Assembly: GCA_947178045.1 (NCBI GenBank)
Contig: CAMWWR010000093.1
Span: 1-7,095 of the forward strand
From: an uncultured Clostridia bacterium
Lineage (GTDB): Bacteria > Bacillota > Clostridia > Lachnospirales > Lachnospiraceae
Direction: 5' to 3'
Length of the DNA: 7,095 bases
Shown: positions 1-6,334 of the stretch, piece by piece
Position numbering within the stretch: position 1 is the first letter of the stretch
Layout: each line of letters begins with the position of its first letter
Translations under genes and position numbers: made by a program
The notes under the pieces: generated by a model
Databases searched by the model: none
Seen by the model: the letters and a program-made list of their open reading frames with translations, nothing else
What the model was told of the DNA's origin: nothing

Positions 1-1419
1 AACAACCCGGAGACGGTCAGCACGGATTTCGACATTGCGGATAAGCTTTATTTCGAGCCGCTGACCCCGGAGGATGTGGAAAATATTGTTGATTTGGAGC
101 AGCCGGACGGCGCGGTTGTGCAGTTCGGCGGCCAGACGGCAATCAAGCTGACAGAGGCGCTGTTAAAGATGGGCGTTCCGATTCTTGGCACCTCCGCGGA
201 AAATGTCGACGCGGCGGAGGATCGCGAGCTCTTTGACGAAATTCTTGAAAAATGCTGTATTCCGAGGCCGGCGGGCAAGACCGTATTCACGGCGGAGGAG
301 GCAATCAAGGCCGCGAACGAGCTCGGCTATCCGGTGCTGGTGCGCCCGTCGTATGTGCTCGGCGGCGCGGGCATGCAGATCGCGATCAGCGACGACGATG
401 TGCGTGAATTTATGGCAATCATCAACCGCACCGTGCAGGAACACCCGATTCTGGTGGACAAATACCTGATGGGTAAGGAGGTCGAGGTGGACGCAGTCTG
501 CGACGGCGAGGATATCCTGATTCCGGGCATTATGGAGCATGTCGAGCGCGCGGGCATCCATTCCGGCGACAGCATTTCGGTGTATCCGGCGCAGTCGGTT
601 TCCGGGAAGGTGCAGCGGGTTATTGTGGAATATACGAGGAAGCTCGCAAAATCCCTGCATGTCATCGGGTTAATCAATATCCAGTTTATCGTGTACGAGG
701 ACGAGGTCTATGTCATTGAGGTCAATCCGCGCTCGAGCCGTACCGTGCCATATATTAGCAAAGTAACGGGCATTCCGATTGTCGATCTGGCGACGCGGGC
801 AGTGCTTGGTGAGAGAGTAAAGGACATGGGCTTTGGCACGGGACTGGCGGCAAAATCAGATTACATCGCGATCAAGATGCCTGTGTTCTCGTTTGAGAAA
901 TTGCGCGGCGCGGATACTTCGCTTGGTCCGGAAATGAAATCGACAGGCGAGTGCCTCGGCATCTCGAAGGATTTTGACGAGGCGCTTTACAAGGCGTTCC
1001 TCGGCGCAGGCATCGACCTGCCGAAGCACAGGAAAATGATTATCACGGTCAAGGATGCGGATAAGCTTGAGGCTGCCGCCGTGGCAAAGCGCTTTGAGGC
1101 GCTCGGCTATGAGATCTACGCGACGCGCAGCACGGCGCGCGTGTTAAAGGAAAACGGCGTCCATGCGATCAAAGTGAAGAAGGTGAGCGAGGAGAGTCCG
1201 AATGTGATGGATCTGCTGCTCGGGCATGAGATTGACCTTGTGATCGACACGCCGACGCAGGGGCGCGATAAATCGCGCGACGGCTTTTTGATCCGCCGCG
1301 TGTCGATCGAGACGGGCGTGACCTGCCTGACCTCGCTCGATACGGCGAACGCGCTTGTGACAAGCCTGGAGACGAGGCATAAGAAGGCGCTGAGTCTGGT
1401 GGATATCGCGAAACTCTGA
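1..1419 (+). CDS. carB: Carbamoyl-phosphate synthase large subunit, C-terminal part (5' end outside window)
   Basis: This subunit makes carbamoyl phosphate from bicarbonate, ammonia (supplied by CarA from glutamine) and two ATP, in the cytoplasm, for pyrimidine and arginine synthesis. The frame is open from base 1, giving 472 codons and a TGA stop. The first residues (NNPETVSTDFD) are an internal CarB signature, so an ATG at 76 is not the start. Seen in order: the linker to the second synthetase half, the ATP-grasp glycine-rich loop RPSYVLGG at window codons 115-122, the IMEH and HSGDS motifs at about 177-191, the metal and ATP site EVNPRSSRT from codon 240, and the C-terminal allosteric MGS-like domain from about codon 341 to the end. 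Roughly 600 N-terminal residues lie outside, judging from the E. coli protein of about 1070. No frameshift or lost motif is seen. A strong hairpin terminator follows, so carB probably ends its operon. Confidence 0.97.
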   Translation, partial: NNPETVSTDFDIADKLYFEPLTPEDVENIVDLEQPDGAVVQFGGQTAIKLTEALLKMGVPILGTSAENVDAAEDRELFDEILEKCCIPRPAGKTVFTAEEAIKAANELGYPVLVRPSYVLGGAGMQIAISDDDVREFMAIINRTVQEHPILVDKYLMGKEVEVDAVCDGEDILIPGIMEHVERAGIHSGDSISVYPAQSVSGKVQRVIVEYTRKLAKSLHVIGLINIQFIVYEDEVYVIEVNPRSSRTVPYISKVTGIPIVDLATRAVLGERVKDMGFGTGLAAKSDYIAIKMPVFSFEKLRGADTSLGPEMKSTGECLGISKDFDEALYKAFLGAGIDLPKHRKMIITVKDADKLEAAAVAKRFEALGYEIYATRSTARVLKENGVHAIKVKKVSEESPNVMDLLLGHEIDLVIDTPTQGRDKSRDGFLIRRVSIETGVTCLTSLDTANALVTSLETRHKKALSLVDIAKL

Positions 1420-1435
1420 TAAGGGAAGAGAGCCG

Positions 1436-1466
1436 GAAACGCTCTTATCAGCGTTTCTCTGAAACG
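1436..1466 (+). other. Two mutually exclusive hairpins in the carB 3' leader-out region
   Basis: GAAACGCT at 1436-1443 pairs perfectly with AGCGTTTC at 1450-1457 across a 6-base loop. The same CGTTTC (1452-1457) can instead pair with GAAACG at 1461-1466 across a 3-base loop, so only one hairpin can form at a time. They lie between the carB stop and the main terminator. Neither is followed by a T-run, so they are not terminators themselves. They may protect the 3' end of the mRNA, which is inference. Confidence 0.4.
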
Positions 1467-1481
1467 AGAGTATAAAAAGAG

Positions 1482-1537
1482 AAGGCCCCGCCGGAAGCTT
1501 ATGCTGTATGCAGAAAGCTTCCGACGAGGCCTTTTTT
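1482..1537. terminator. Bidirectional intrinsic terminator between convergent carB and mcp
   Basis: A 19-base arm at 1482-1500 pairs with 1515-1533 around a 14-base loop. On the plus strand two positions are C-A mismatches, and the stem runs straight into six T (1532-1537). On the minus strand the same two positions become U-G wobbles, so the stem is stronger there, and CTCTTTTTAT follows it. The placement between a plus gene ending at 1419 and a minus gene ending at 1667 fits shared termination for both. Confidence 0.85.
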
Positions 1538-1545
1538 CAACAGGA

Positions 1546-1624
1546 GCTGCAAAGCCCACATATCCGCTGCAAAGATATCCGGAAAAATAGCGGCTGCAGC
1601 AACACCTGCAAAAATATCCGCTGC
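1546..1624. repeat. Cluster of short degenerate direct repeats downstream of mcp
   Basis: GCTGCAAAG occurs at 1546-1554 and 1566-1574. ATATCCGCTGC occurs at 1560-1570 and 1614-1624. The 14-mers at 1568-1581 (TGCAAAGATATCCG) and 1607-1620 (TGCAAAAATATCCG) differ at one base. The copies are irregularly spaced and too short for a CRISPR array. They lie in the 3' untranslated part of the minus-strand chemoreceptor transcript. No function is evident. Confidence 0.45.
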
Positions 1625-1666
1625 GGGTATATGGGAAAACGCCGGCAGCAGGAACCTTACGGAGGT

Positions 1667-3433
1667 CTACCGGGAGAACGAAAAACGCCCGAGCATATCC
1701 TGCAGGGTGGTGGCGTGCGCAGCCAGCTCCTCGCTGGTCGCGGAGGTCTCCTGTGCGGCGGCGGAATTGCTTTCGATGACCCCGGAGATTACCTCCACGC
1801 TCTGATTAATATCACGCACCGCGCTGGCCTGCTTCTCGCAGTCCTCCCTTACCAGGCTGCTCAGATCCACAACCTTGACAATACCTGCATTTACTGCGGC
1901 AAAGGCCTCCGCGGTGGTCTTTGCAATCTCGTTGCCCCGCTCGACCTGGGACATCGACTTTTGAATCAGGTTTCTTGTGTTTGTCGCCGCTTCTGCGGAC
2001 TGTGTTGCCAGCTTGCCGATCTCCTCTGCAACAACGGCGAAGCCCCTTCCGGAATCCCCGGCTCTTGCCGCCTCGATCGAGGCGTTGAGGGCGAGCAGGT
2101 TTGTCTGGGAGGCAATTTCCTCGATGCTGTCGATGATCGTACTGATCTCTCTGGAGGTTGCCGAAATCGTATTCATTTCCTCCATCATGCTGTTCATCTG
2201 CTTATTTCCGCCCGCGGCCTGGCGCTTCACGTCATTCGCGTAATCGCTCGCCTCCTCCGCGCGCTTTGCGCCGTTTTCCGCCTTTTTCTCCATATCATGC
2301 ACCATGGAGAGGATGCCGGACACACTGTTGGTCTGCTCGACAGAGCCCTCCGCCAGCGTCTGGGCGGACGTCGCCATCTGCTCGGAGGCGGCATTTACCT
2401 GGACGGAAGCGTCCTGAATGTTGGACAGGGTCGAGCCGAGCTTATGCTTGATCTCCGAAAGCGAGTCCAGGATCAGCCGGAATTCGCCATGGTATTTATC
2501 CTTCATGTTCGAGGAGACATTGAAATCTCCGCCGCTCATTTTTGCGAGGATCCTGTTTTCGTCCTTGATGATCGTTTCCAGACTGCCCATAAACTCACGG
2601 ATATCATTTGAGAGCTCGCCGAATTCATCCTCCGACTGATAATTGAGCTTTGCGTCCAGATTTCCCTCCTGAAGCTCCTTGAGGGCGGTTCGAATGTGCT
2701 GCAGCGGATGAATGATCAGAAGCCGGATACCCGTCGAGATCATTCCGCCCACAATCACCGCGCCCACGGCAAATCCGATCATAAGGACCATGGAAAATAT
2801 GTAGGTGGCGTTGATCTGGAAGGTGCTGTCCACGCCTTTTGCCACATTGCTCTGGATCAATTCGTCCATGCTTGCCTGAAAATTGTCAAAGCTCTTCCCG
2901 GCCTGCTCCAGCAGGGCGACCGCTTCCGCGTCCACCGAGCTGTCCACATTCAGAATTGCCTGTGTGGAGGTCAGATAAGCCTGCCATGATTCCTTCAGAG
3001 AGGTCAGCAGAGTCCGGTCGCTTTTGTTGAGGTACTTTTCGTATAATTCCATATCCTCCTGCAGCAGCCGGTTATTTTGTTCCAGATCCCTCCGGTACTG
3101 CGAGCCGTCCGTTCCCAGTGCCATAGCAATGACATAGGCGTATTGCAGCCGCTGATATTCGGAGGCCAGTGTGTTCATATCCTGCGCCAGCATCACGGCG
3201 GGCATACGTTTTTCTGCCATGACCATGGCCTGCTGCCTTACCATCCAGAGGCCGACTGCGCCGATCGCGGCGATCAGCACCATTCCGATAATGAAGGTTC
3301 GGGACAGGGTGGTCAGCTTCCGCTTGACGGGCAGATTTTTCAGCTTTTTTACTGTCGGGCTTTCGGAATCTCCGACTGTTTTCATTGTAATGCTTTCTAA
3401 TTTTTCATCTAATGAATCTACCTTTGAAATCAT
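1667..3433 (-). CDS. Methyl-accepting chemotaxis protein (transmembrane chemoreceptor)
   Basis: This 588-residue receptor should sense an extracellular ligand and control CheA/CheW signalling to the flagella. A first membrane helix lies at about 45-67 and a mostly helical extracellular region of the four-helix-bundle type at about 70-208. A second membrane helix lies at about 211-242, HAMP-like sequence at about 240-335, and a long coiled-coil signalling domain runs to the end. The signalling hairpin tip is clear: [20 protein letters not shown] at 440-459, then [15 protein letters not shown]. There is no CheR-tethering pentapeptide at the C-terminus (it ends FSFSR). The start at 3433 is chosen because AAGGAAG precedes it at good spacing. 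Starts further upstream (to 3499) would fall on the promoter. The 44-residue charged cytoplasmic N-terminus is long for the family. No che or flagellar genes are in view, so it is an orphan receptor with unknown ligand. Confidence 0.95.
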   Translation of the reverse strand: MISKVDSLDEKLESITMKTVGDSESPTVKKLKNLPVKRKLTTLSRTFIIGMVLIAAIGAVGLWMVRQQAMVMAEKRMPAVMLAQDMNTLASEYQRLQYAYVIAMALGTDGSQYRRDLEQNNRLLQEDMELYEKYLNKSDRTLLTSLKESWQAYLTSTQAILNVDSSVDAEAVALLEQAGKSFDNFQASMDELIQSNVAKGVDSTFQINATYIFSMVLMIGFAVGAVIVGGMISTGIRLLIIHPLQHIRTALKELQEGNLDAKLNYQSEDEFGELSNDIREFMGSLETIIKDENRILAKMSGGDFNVSSNMKDKYHGEFRLILDSLSEIKHKLGSTLSNIQDASVQVNAASEQMATSAQTLAEGSVEQTNSVSGILSMVHDMEKKAENGAKRAEEASDYANDVKRQAAGGNKQMNSMMEEMNTISATSREISTIIDSIEEIASQTNLLALNASIEAARAGDSGRGFAVVAEEIGKLATQSAEAATNTRNLIQKSMSQVERGNEIAKTTAEAFAAVNAGIVKVVDLSSLVREDCEKQASAVRDINQSVEVISGVIESNSAAAQETSATSEELAAHATTLQDMLGRFSFSR

Positions 3434-3467
3434 CTGGCTCTTCCTTTCTTTGAATGAACTATCCAGC

Positions 3468-3496
3468 ATTATACCGTATTTTGGCCGTGCGGTCAA
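3468..3496 (-). promoter_or_regulatory. Sigma-A promoter of the chemoreceptor gene
   Basis: Read on the minus strand, TTGACC (3496-3491) is followed after exactly 17 bases by TATAAT (3473-3468). Transcription should start near 3461, giving a leader of about 27 bases before the ATG at 3433. This promoter settles the choice of start codon. It abuts the hairpin at 3502-3540. Confidence 0.85.
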
Positions 3497-3540
3497 CACA
3501 AAGAGGGCAGGAGAGCGGTTTGCGCCGTCTCCTGCCCTCT
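3494..3540 (-). terminator. GC-rich hairpin, probable terminator for the upstream minus-strand gene
   Basis: The 13-base arms AGAGGGCAGGAGA (3502-3514) and TCTCCTGCCCTCT (3528-3540) are perfectly complementary around a 13-base loop. On the minus strand the stem is followed by TTGTGTT, a moderate U-rich tail. On the plus strand the tail is weaker. The position, after the gene ending at 3650 and directly before the mcp promoter, suggests it insulates the two units. The tail overlaps the -35 element of that promoter. Confidence 0.6.
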
Positions 3541-3582
3541 GCCGTTATTTATATGTTTTCTTTGATGGATACTTTATGGTCA

Positions 3583-3644
3583 GGCAAAGCACCCTTTGTT
3601 TTCGACCCGGCCGGGAGTTTCACCGGCTTTGCCCGGTCGAAAAC
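3583..3644 (-). ncRNA. Candidate structured RNA with pseudoknot-ordered pairing arms
   Basis: On the minus-strand RNA, arm b' GUUUUCGACC (3644-3635) pairs with b GGUCGAAAAC (3607-3598) for 10 perfect base pairs. Arm a' GGCAAAGC (3633-3626), inside that loop, pairs with a GCUUUGCC (3590-3583) for 8. The order b'-a'-b-a is that of an H-type pseudoknot. A small extra hairpin, GCCGG (3614-3610) with CCGGC (3627-3623), competes with the end of a'. It begins six bases after the TGA of the 416-residue gene and has no U-run, so it is not a simple terminator. I do not recognise a known riboswitch class. Whether it folds as a pseudoknot, as alternative stems, or serves only as an mRNA end cap is open. 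Confidence 0.4.
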
Positions 3645-3649
3645 AGCTT

Positions 3650-4900
3650 TCAATCCTCGTCCTGCTCGAGAGAATCCTTCAGCTCCTCGATCTGGTCGGA
3701 AACCTCCTCCAGTGCATCCTGTATGGCTTCCGACGCATCATTCAGTGTATCCGTGACACTTTCCACGGTATCGTTGATGAGGTCGTCCAGGTCGGGGTTT
3801 TCCCTGTGGTCCGCGAGCGCGTCCTCCAGTGTTTCCCGAAGCTGTTTTACAAAGCTATCAACATCGAATTTTTCGATATCCTCGCATGCGGCAGTAATGC
3901 TGTCCATTTTCCGCTGAATCTGTTCCAGCTGTGCCTGGCAGGCACTGTCCGCAGTCGGGAAAGCAGGAAGCGCCTGTGCCGGGAAGGCACCGGCTGCAGC
4001 TCCGAAAACAGGAGGCAGCGGAGGAATTTGGTTAAATTCCGTTTTTCCGGCATTTTCAAAAGACTTTTGCTTCTGCTCCCGCTCTCTGCGCTTTGCCGAG
4101 AGCTGCTCGGTGCTGTACCAGGAATTTTTCGGGAAGCCGTCGGCAAATATAAGATTGTGGCGCTGCGGCCGCTCATCCTCAAACGGATCCGGCGTGTCGG
4201 CCAGATGCGCGTAAGTCGAGGCGTCCTGTGCGGCAGTCACCGTCATATACGCTCTCTGTGCGACAAAGCGCAGCTGCGTATATTCGTTGTCCCGGGTGTG
4301 GAACGGAATTTCATAAAGCTCCCAGCCGTTCAGCTTTTTCAGCGGACGAATGTAATTGCGGTTCAGATTGTAGGTATAGCGCTGATCGTAGTCATTGTTC
4401 AGCACGACCTCGAACCGGCAGACCTCGTCGTTCCGGTCGTTCTCGCCGCCGTTCAGCCAGAAGGTAAAGCTGCAGTCCGCGTATTTTGGAAGGAGGAGTG
4501 TTTCGGAAACGATCTCCGTCCAGTCATGGCTCCAGTTGCCGATCATGTAGGCCTCGACCAGCTCACCGAGCGGCCCCTGCATGAAGGAGCGCTCGCCGAC
4601 CTTTTTGCAGTCCTTGTTGAAACGCCAGCTGCGCGCGTCAAAATACAGCTTTATCCTTTTGTCCTCGCTTTGTTCCCTGCCTGTCTCTATATTATGATTT
4701 CTGTTATCCATCTTGATTACCTCCGAATTCAATGTGGCATCGGACATATTCAGACGAATTGTAAAGTCGTTCACATAACATGCCCGACCCTTTTTTACCA
4801 GCCCGGCCGCCCGCTTCGGGTAGGTCGAGCCTGCAGCCTGTCCATCCGGCGATAAAACGCGGATGGTCTGCCTGTCTGCGGAAACCTTGTTTTTTGTCAT
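3650..4900 (-). CDS. Uncharacterised protein: YPKRA/KKGRA N-terminal module plus acidic coiled-coil tail
   Basis: This is a 416-residue protein I cannot assign to a function. Residues 12-50 carry a compact basic module (YPKRAAGLVKKGRA at 27-40) of a kind I recall from hypothetical proteins of clostridia; that is memory, not a search. Residues 82-225 alternate hydrophobic and aromatic residues in a beta-rich way, with many W, Y and F. Residues about 262-283 are highly charged and basic, 290-318 form a Pro/Ala-rich linker, and 320-416 are predicted helical, acidic and heptad-like, ending in EQDED. No signal peptide or membrane helix is seen, so it is probably cytoplasmic. The start is firm: GGGGGAGG lies six bases before the ATG, and a consensus promoter lies upstream. 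It is probably monocistronic. A long opposite-strand frame over it is Cys/Arg-rich and lacks initiation signals. Confidence 0.88.
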   Translation of the reverse strand: MTKNKVSADRQTIRVLSPDGQAAGSTYPKRAAGLVKKGRACYVNDFTIRLNMSDATLNSEVIKMDNRNHNIETGREQSEDKRIKLYFDARSWRFNKDCKKVGERSFMQGPLGELVEAYMIGNWSHDWTEIVSETLLLPKYADCSFTFWLNGGENDRNDEVCRFEVVLNNDYDQRYTYNLNRNYIRPLKKLNGWELYEIPFHTRDNEYTQLRFVAQRAYMTVTAAQDASTYAHLADTPDPFEDERPQRHNLIFADGFPKNSWYSTEQLSAKRREREQKQKSFENAGKTEFNQIPPLPPVFGAAAGAFPAQALPAFPTADSACQAQLEQIQRKMDSITAACEDIEKFDVDSFVKQLRETLEDALADHRENPDLDDLINDTVESVTDTLNDASEAIQDALEEVSDQIEELKDSLEQDED

Positions 4901-4967
4901 GGGTATCCTCCCCCTGTTCCGCTTTCCGGTGAAAAGCTCCTGTGATCTGCCGTTTTTTGTTATGGGT
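4889..4967 (-). repeat. Partly duplicated translation-initiation region
   Basis: GTTTTTTGTCATGGGT at 4889-4904 and GTTTTTTGTTATGGGT at 4952-4967 differ at one base. Similarity continues about 15 bases further on the high-coordinate side, including the CTCCCC that is the ribosome binding site on the minus strand. The copies are 63 bases (21 codons) apart. On the minus strand the downstream copy is the real start (ATG) of the 416-residue gene. The upstream copy has ATA in the same place, in the same frame, with an open frame between the two. Confidence 0.6.
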
Positions 4968-4983
4968 GACGCTCCCCATTTCT

Positions 4984-5012
4984 ATTATAGTGCGTGCGGC
5001 GGCTCTTGTCAA
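4984..5012 (-). promoter_or_regulatory. Consensus sigma-A promoter of the 416-residue gene
   Basis: On the minus strand TTGACA (5012-5007), a 17-base spacer and TATAAT (4989-4984) match the consensus at every position. Transcription should start near 4977, giving a leader of about 76 bases that contains the second copy of the initiation region. Such a promoter predicts strong vegetative expression unless a repressor acts. Confidence 0.9.
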
Positions 5013-5040
5013 TTTAAAGCTTGCCGGCTCCTATCAATAT

Positions 5041-5069
5041 GAATATTTTTTCTGTTCACGGAAAAACTA
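5041..5069 (+). promoter_or_regulatory. Candidate forespore (sigma-G or sigma-F type) promoter of the spoVA operon
   Basis: GAATA at 5041-5045 fits the sigma-G -35 pattern (GHATR). After 17 bases, AAAACTA (5063-5069) matches five of seven positions of the sigma-G -10 pattern (CATWMTA). The overlapping GGAAAAACTA (5060-5069) fits the sigma-F -10 pattern GGNRANAHTR completely, although the -35 spacing for sigma-F would be short. Both consensus patterns are from Bacillus subtilis. The position, about 28 bases before the first ATG of a spoVA operon, supports the call. No sigma-A-like hexamers are obvious here on this strand. Confidence 0.55.
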
Positions 5070-5096
5070 ACGTAAAATACAGAAATGAGGTGAATC

Positions 5097-5291
5097 ATGA
5101 AAAAGACGATCTGGATAACCGGAATTTTCGTTGTTCTCGGAATTGTAGCCGTACTCTTATATTTTTCCCTGTTTCAGGAGAAGAGCAGCGTCATGCCGGA
5201 GGGGACCTTTGTGAAGGAGCCGGATGCGGACTATTTCTTCGCAGGAACGCCGGAGGAGAAAGAGGTGGAGGCATGGCTTCGGAGCGCGTAA
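5097..5291 (+). CDS. Unrecognised 64-residue single-pass membrane miniprotein, first gene of the spoVA operon
   Basis: I do not recognise this protein. It starts MKKTIW, has one hydrophobic helix at about residues 5-26, then a 38-residue hydrophilic, acidic tail with several aromatic residues (DYFF, EAW) and ends LRSA. It has no cysteine, hence no lipobox. The charge pattern predicts a short cytoplasmic N-terminus and the tail on the far side of the membrane. A good ribosome binding site (GAGGTG, four bases before ATG) and the sporulation-type promoter upstream support expression. Its last 19 bases overlap the start of spoVAA in another frame, and the spoVAA ribosome binding site lies inside it, which suggests translational coupling. 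It could be a small SpoVA accessory protein or a leader that only sets spoVAA translation. The classical Bacillus spoVA operon begins with spoVAA and has no such gene. Confidence 0.72.
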   Translation: MKKTIWITGIFVVLGIVAVLLYFSLFQEKSSVMPEGTFVKEPDADYFFAGTPEEKEVEAWLRSA

Positions 5292-5911
5292 TCTACATTA
5301 AGGCGGAGCAGGCGGCCCTCGTAAAAAATCCGAAGGTATTTCTGGAGGATGTTGTCACGATGACCGGCCCGGATAAAAAGGTGATCAGCGAGCTGGGCGG
5401 GCAGGTGCTCTTTGTCGTGCCGGATAAGCAGCAGAAGCAGAAGTATGTTTTTTCGATTATGAAGGTGATTGAGTTCATTCAGAAGCAGCATCCGGATTAC
5501 ACGGTTATGAACGAGGGAGAGATCGATTTTATCGTGGAGTACCAGCCGCCGGAGAAGCAGGCAAAGTGGAAGGGCGGTCTGAAGATCATTTTCGTATGCT
5601 TCGCGGTGACGATCGGATCGGCGTTCACCATCATGACCTTCAATCAGGATGCGAGTGTATCGGATATTTTCGGGAGGCTGCAGAAAATCATAACGGGGCA
5701 GGAGCTTTCGGGGCCGGGACTGCTTGAGCTCGGCTACTGCATCGGGCTGCCGGCCGGCATCATCGTGTTTTTCAATCATTTTTCGCATTTGAAAATGAGC
5801 TCCGACCCGACGCCGCTCCAGGTGCAGCTGAGGATCTACGAAAAGGATTCCAACGAGGCGATTTTGAAATCCGCCTCGAGAGAGGGGAAAACGATCGATG
5901 TTTCCGGCTGA
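5273..5911 (+). CDS. spoVAA: Stage V sporulation protein AA
   Basis: A 212-residue member of the SpoVA group of forespore inner-membrane proteins needed for dipicolinic acid uptake during sporulation and release at germination. Its length is close to the roughly 206 residues of the B. subtilis protein, and it starts in the family manner (ERVIYIK near the N-terminus). Residues 1-98 form a soluble alpha/beta region. Membrane helices lie at about 102-122 and 148-170, followed by a short soluble tail with a QVQLRIYE strand. The start at 5273 is set by AAAGAGGTG ending five bases before the ATG and by the family start. The frame is open further upstream to 5021, but that stretch is Cys/Arg-rich and unlike any SpoVAA. 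The gene overlaps the preceding miniprotein by 19 bases and spoVAB by 14. The molecular role of SpoVAA within the complex is not well defined in the literature I know. Confidence 0.9.
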   Translation: MASERVIYIKAEQAALVKNPKVFLEDVVTMTGPDKKVISELGGQVLFVVPDKQQKQKYVFSIMKVIEFIQKQHPDYTVMNEGEIDFIVEYQPPEKQAKWKGGLKIIFVCFAVTIGSAFTIMTFNQDASVSDIFGRLQKIITGQELSGPGLLELGYCIGLPAGIIVFFNHFSHLKMSSDPTPLQVQLRIYEKDSNEAILKSASREGKTIDVSG

Positions 5912-6329
5912 GTGGGCTCAGAAAATCTTATTGTTTGTGACAGGGGTGTGCAGCGGCGCGCTGGTCGCTGCCGGAATGTTTGCCTTTGTCACGATGATCG
6001 GCGTGGTGAGCCGCATGGCGGCCTCCACCAAAACGATCGGACGCGCCATGCTCTACGAGGACTGCGTCGTGATAGGCGCGACGGCCGGCAATTATTTTTT
6101 CCACTATGCTCCGGTCTTTCATACCAGCTGGCTGGGAGGCGCGCTGCAGCTGTGTTTCGGCTTTTTTGCCGGCATCTATATCGGCTGCCTGTCGATTGCA
6201 CTCGCCGAGCTGCTGAATGTGGTTCCGATCATCTCCCGGAGGCTGAAGCTGCACAGGGGGCTGACGGCTTTTGTGCTCGCGTTCGCCTTCGGAAAGCTGC
6301 TCGGGGCCGCCGTGGATTTTTTTCTGTGA
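5898..6329 (+). CDS. spoVAB: Stage V sporulation protein AB
   Basis: A 143-residue, almost wholly hydrophobic protein, matching the roughly 141 residues of B. subtilis SpoVAB. It appears to have four or five membrane segments, at about 8-36, 53-68, 77-107 and 121-142. Charged or polar residues are confined to short loops (RMAASTKTIGR, SRRLKLHR). The segment CLSIALAELLNVVPIISRRLKL at about 97-118 is typical of the family. It starts within the last codons of spoVAA (14-base overlap), with a GAGAGGGG ribosome binding site about a dozen bases upstream, so translation is probably coupled. It is expected in the forespore inner membrane as part of the SpoVA machinery; its individual role is unknown. 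Unlike the tight junctions before it, the gap to spoVAC is 126 bases. Confidence 0.88.
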   Translation: MFPAEWAQKILLFVTGVCSGALVAAGMFAFVTMIGVVSRMAASTKTIGRAMLYEDCVVIGATAGNYFFHYAPVFHTSWLGGALQLCFGFFAGIYIGCLSIALAELLNVVPIISRRLKLHRGLTAFVLAFAFGKLLGAAVDFFL

Positions 6330-6334
6330 GGAAT

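Noticed and set aside
1546..1624. CRISPR array
   Set aside because: The repeats are 9-14 bases, imperfect and irregularly spaced, with no spacer structure.
1499..1666. Open reading frame continuing about 55 codons after the chemoreceptor TAG stop
   Set aside because: The in-frame readthrough product passes through the terminator hairpin and repeat cluster, and nothing suggests stop-codon recoding. Openness by chance is plausible in this GC-rich stretch.
1508..2611. Long plus-strand open frame opposite the chemoreceptor
   Set aside because: It begins inside the terminator hairpin, is rich in Cys, Gly, His and Arg, and lies antisense to a well-conserved chemotaxis receptor. It is a shadow of that gene.
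3434..3499. Chemoreceptor start at 3499 or 3469
   Set aside because: These ATGs fall within or next to the sigma-A promoter and lack ribosome binding sites; 3433 has one.
3598..3644. FMN or cyclic-di-GMP riboswitch
   Set aside because: GGUGAAACUCCC resembles part of the FMN aptamer and GGGCAAAGCC part of the cyclic-di-GMP-I motif, but the other conserved helices and junction sequences of each class are missing.
3596..4855. Plus-strand frame of about 419 codons opposite the 416-residue gene
   Set aside because: It has no promoter or ribosome binding site and starts inside the structured RNA region. The minus frame has a consensus promoter, a strong binding site and a sensible domain layout.
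4704..5012. Minus-strand 102-codon frame upstream of the 416-residue gene
   Set aside because: It starts on the promoter -35 element and overlaps the real gene in another frame; there is no binding site at its start.
5021..5272. Upstream extension of spoVAA in the same frame
   Set aside because: The translated extension is Cys/Arg/Gly-rich, would start before the likely promoter elements, and SpoVAA homologues begin at about the ATG at 5273. A frameshift joining the 64-residue frame to spoVAA is also unlikely, since spoVAA is complete and has its own binding site.
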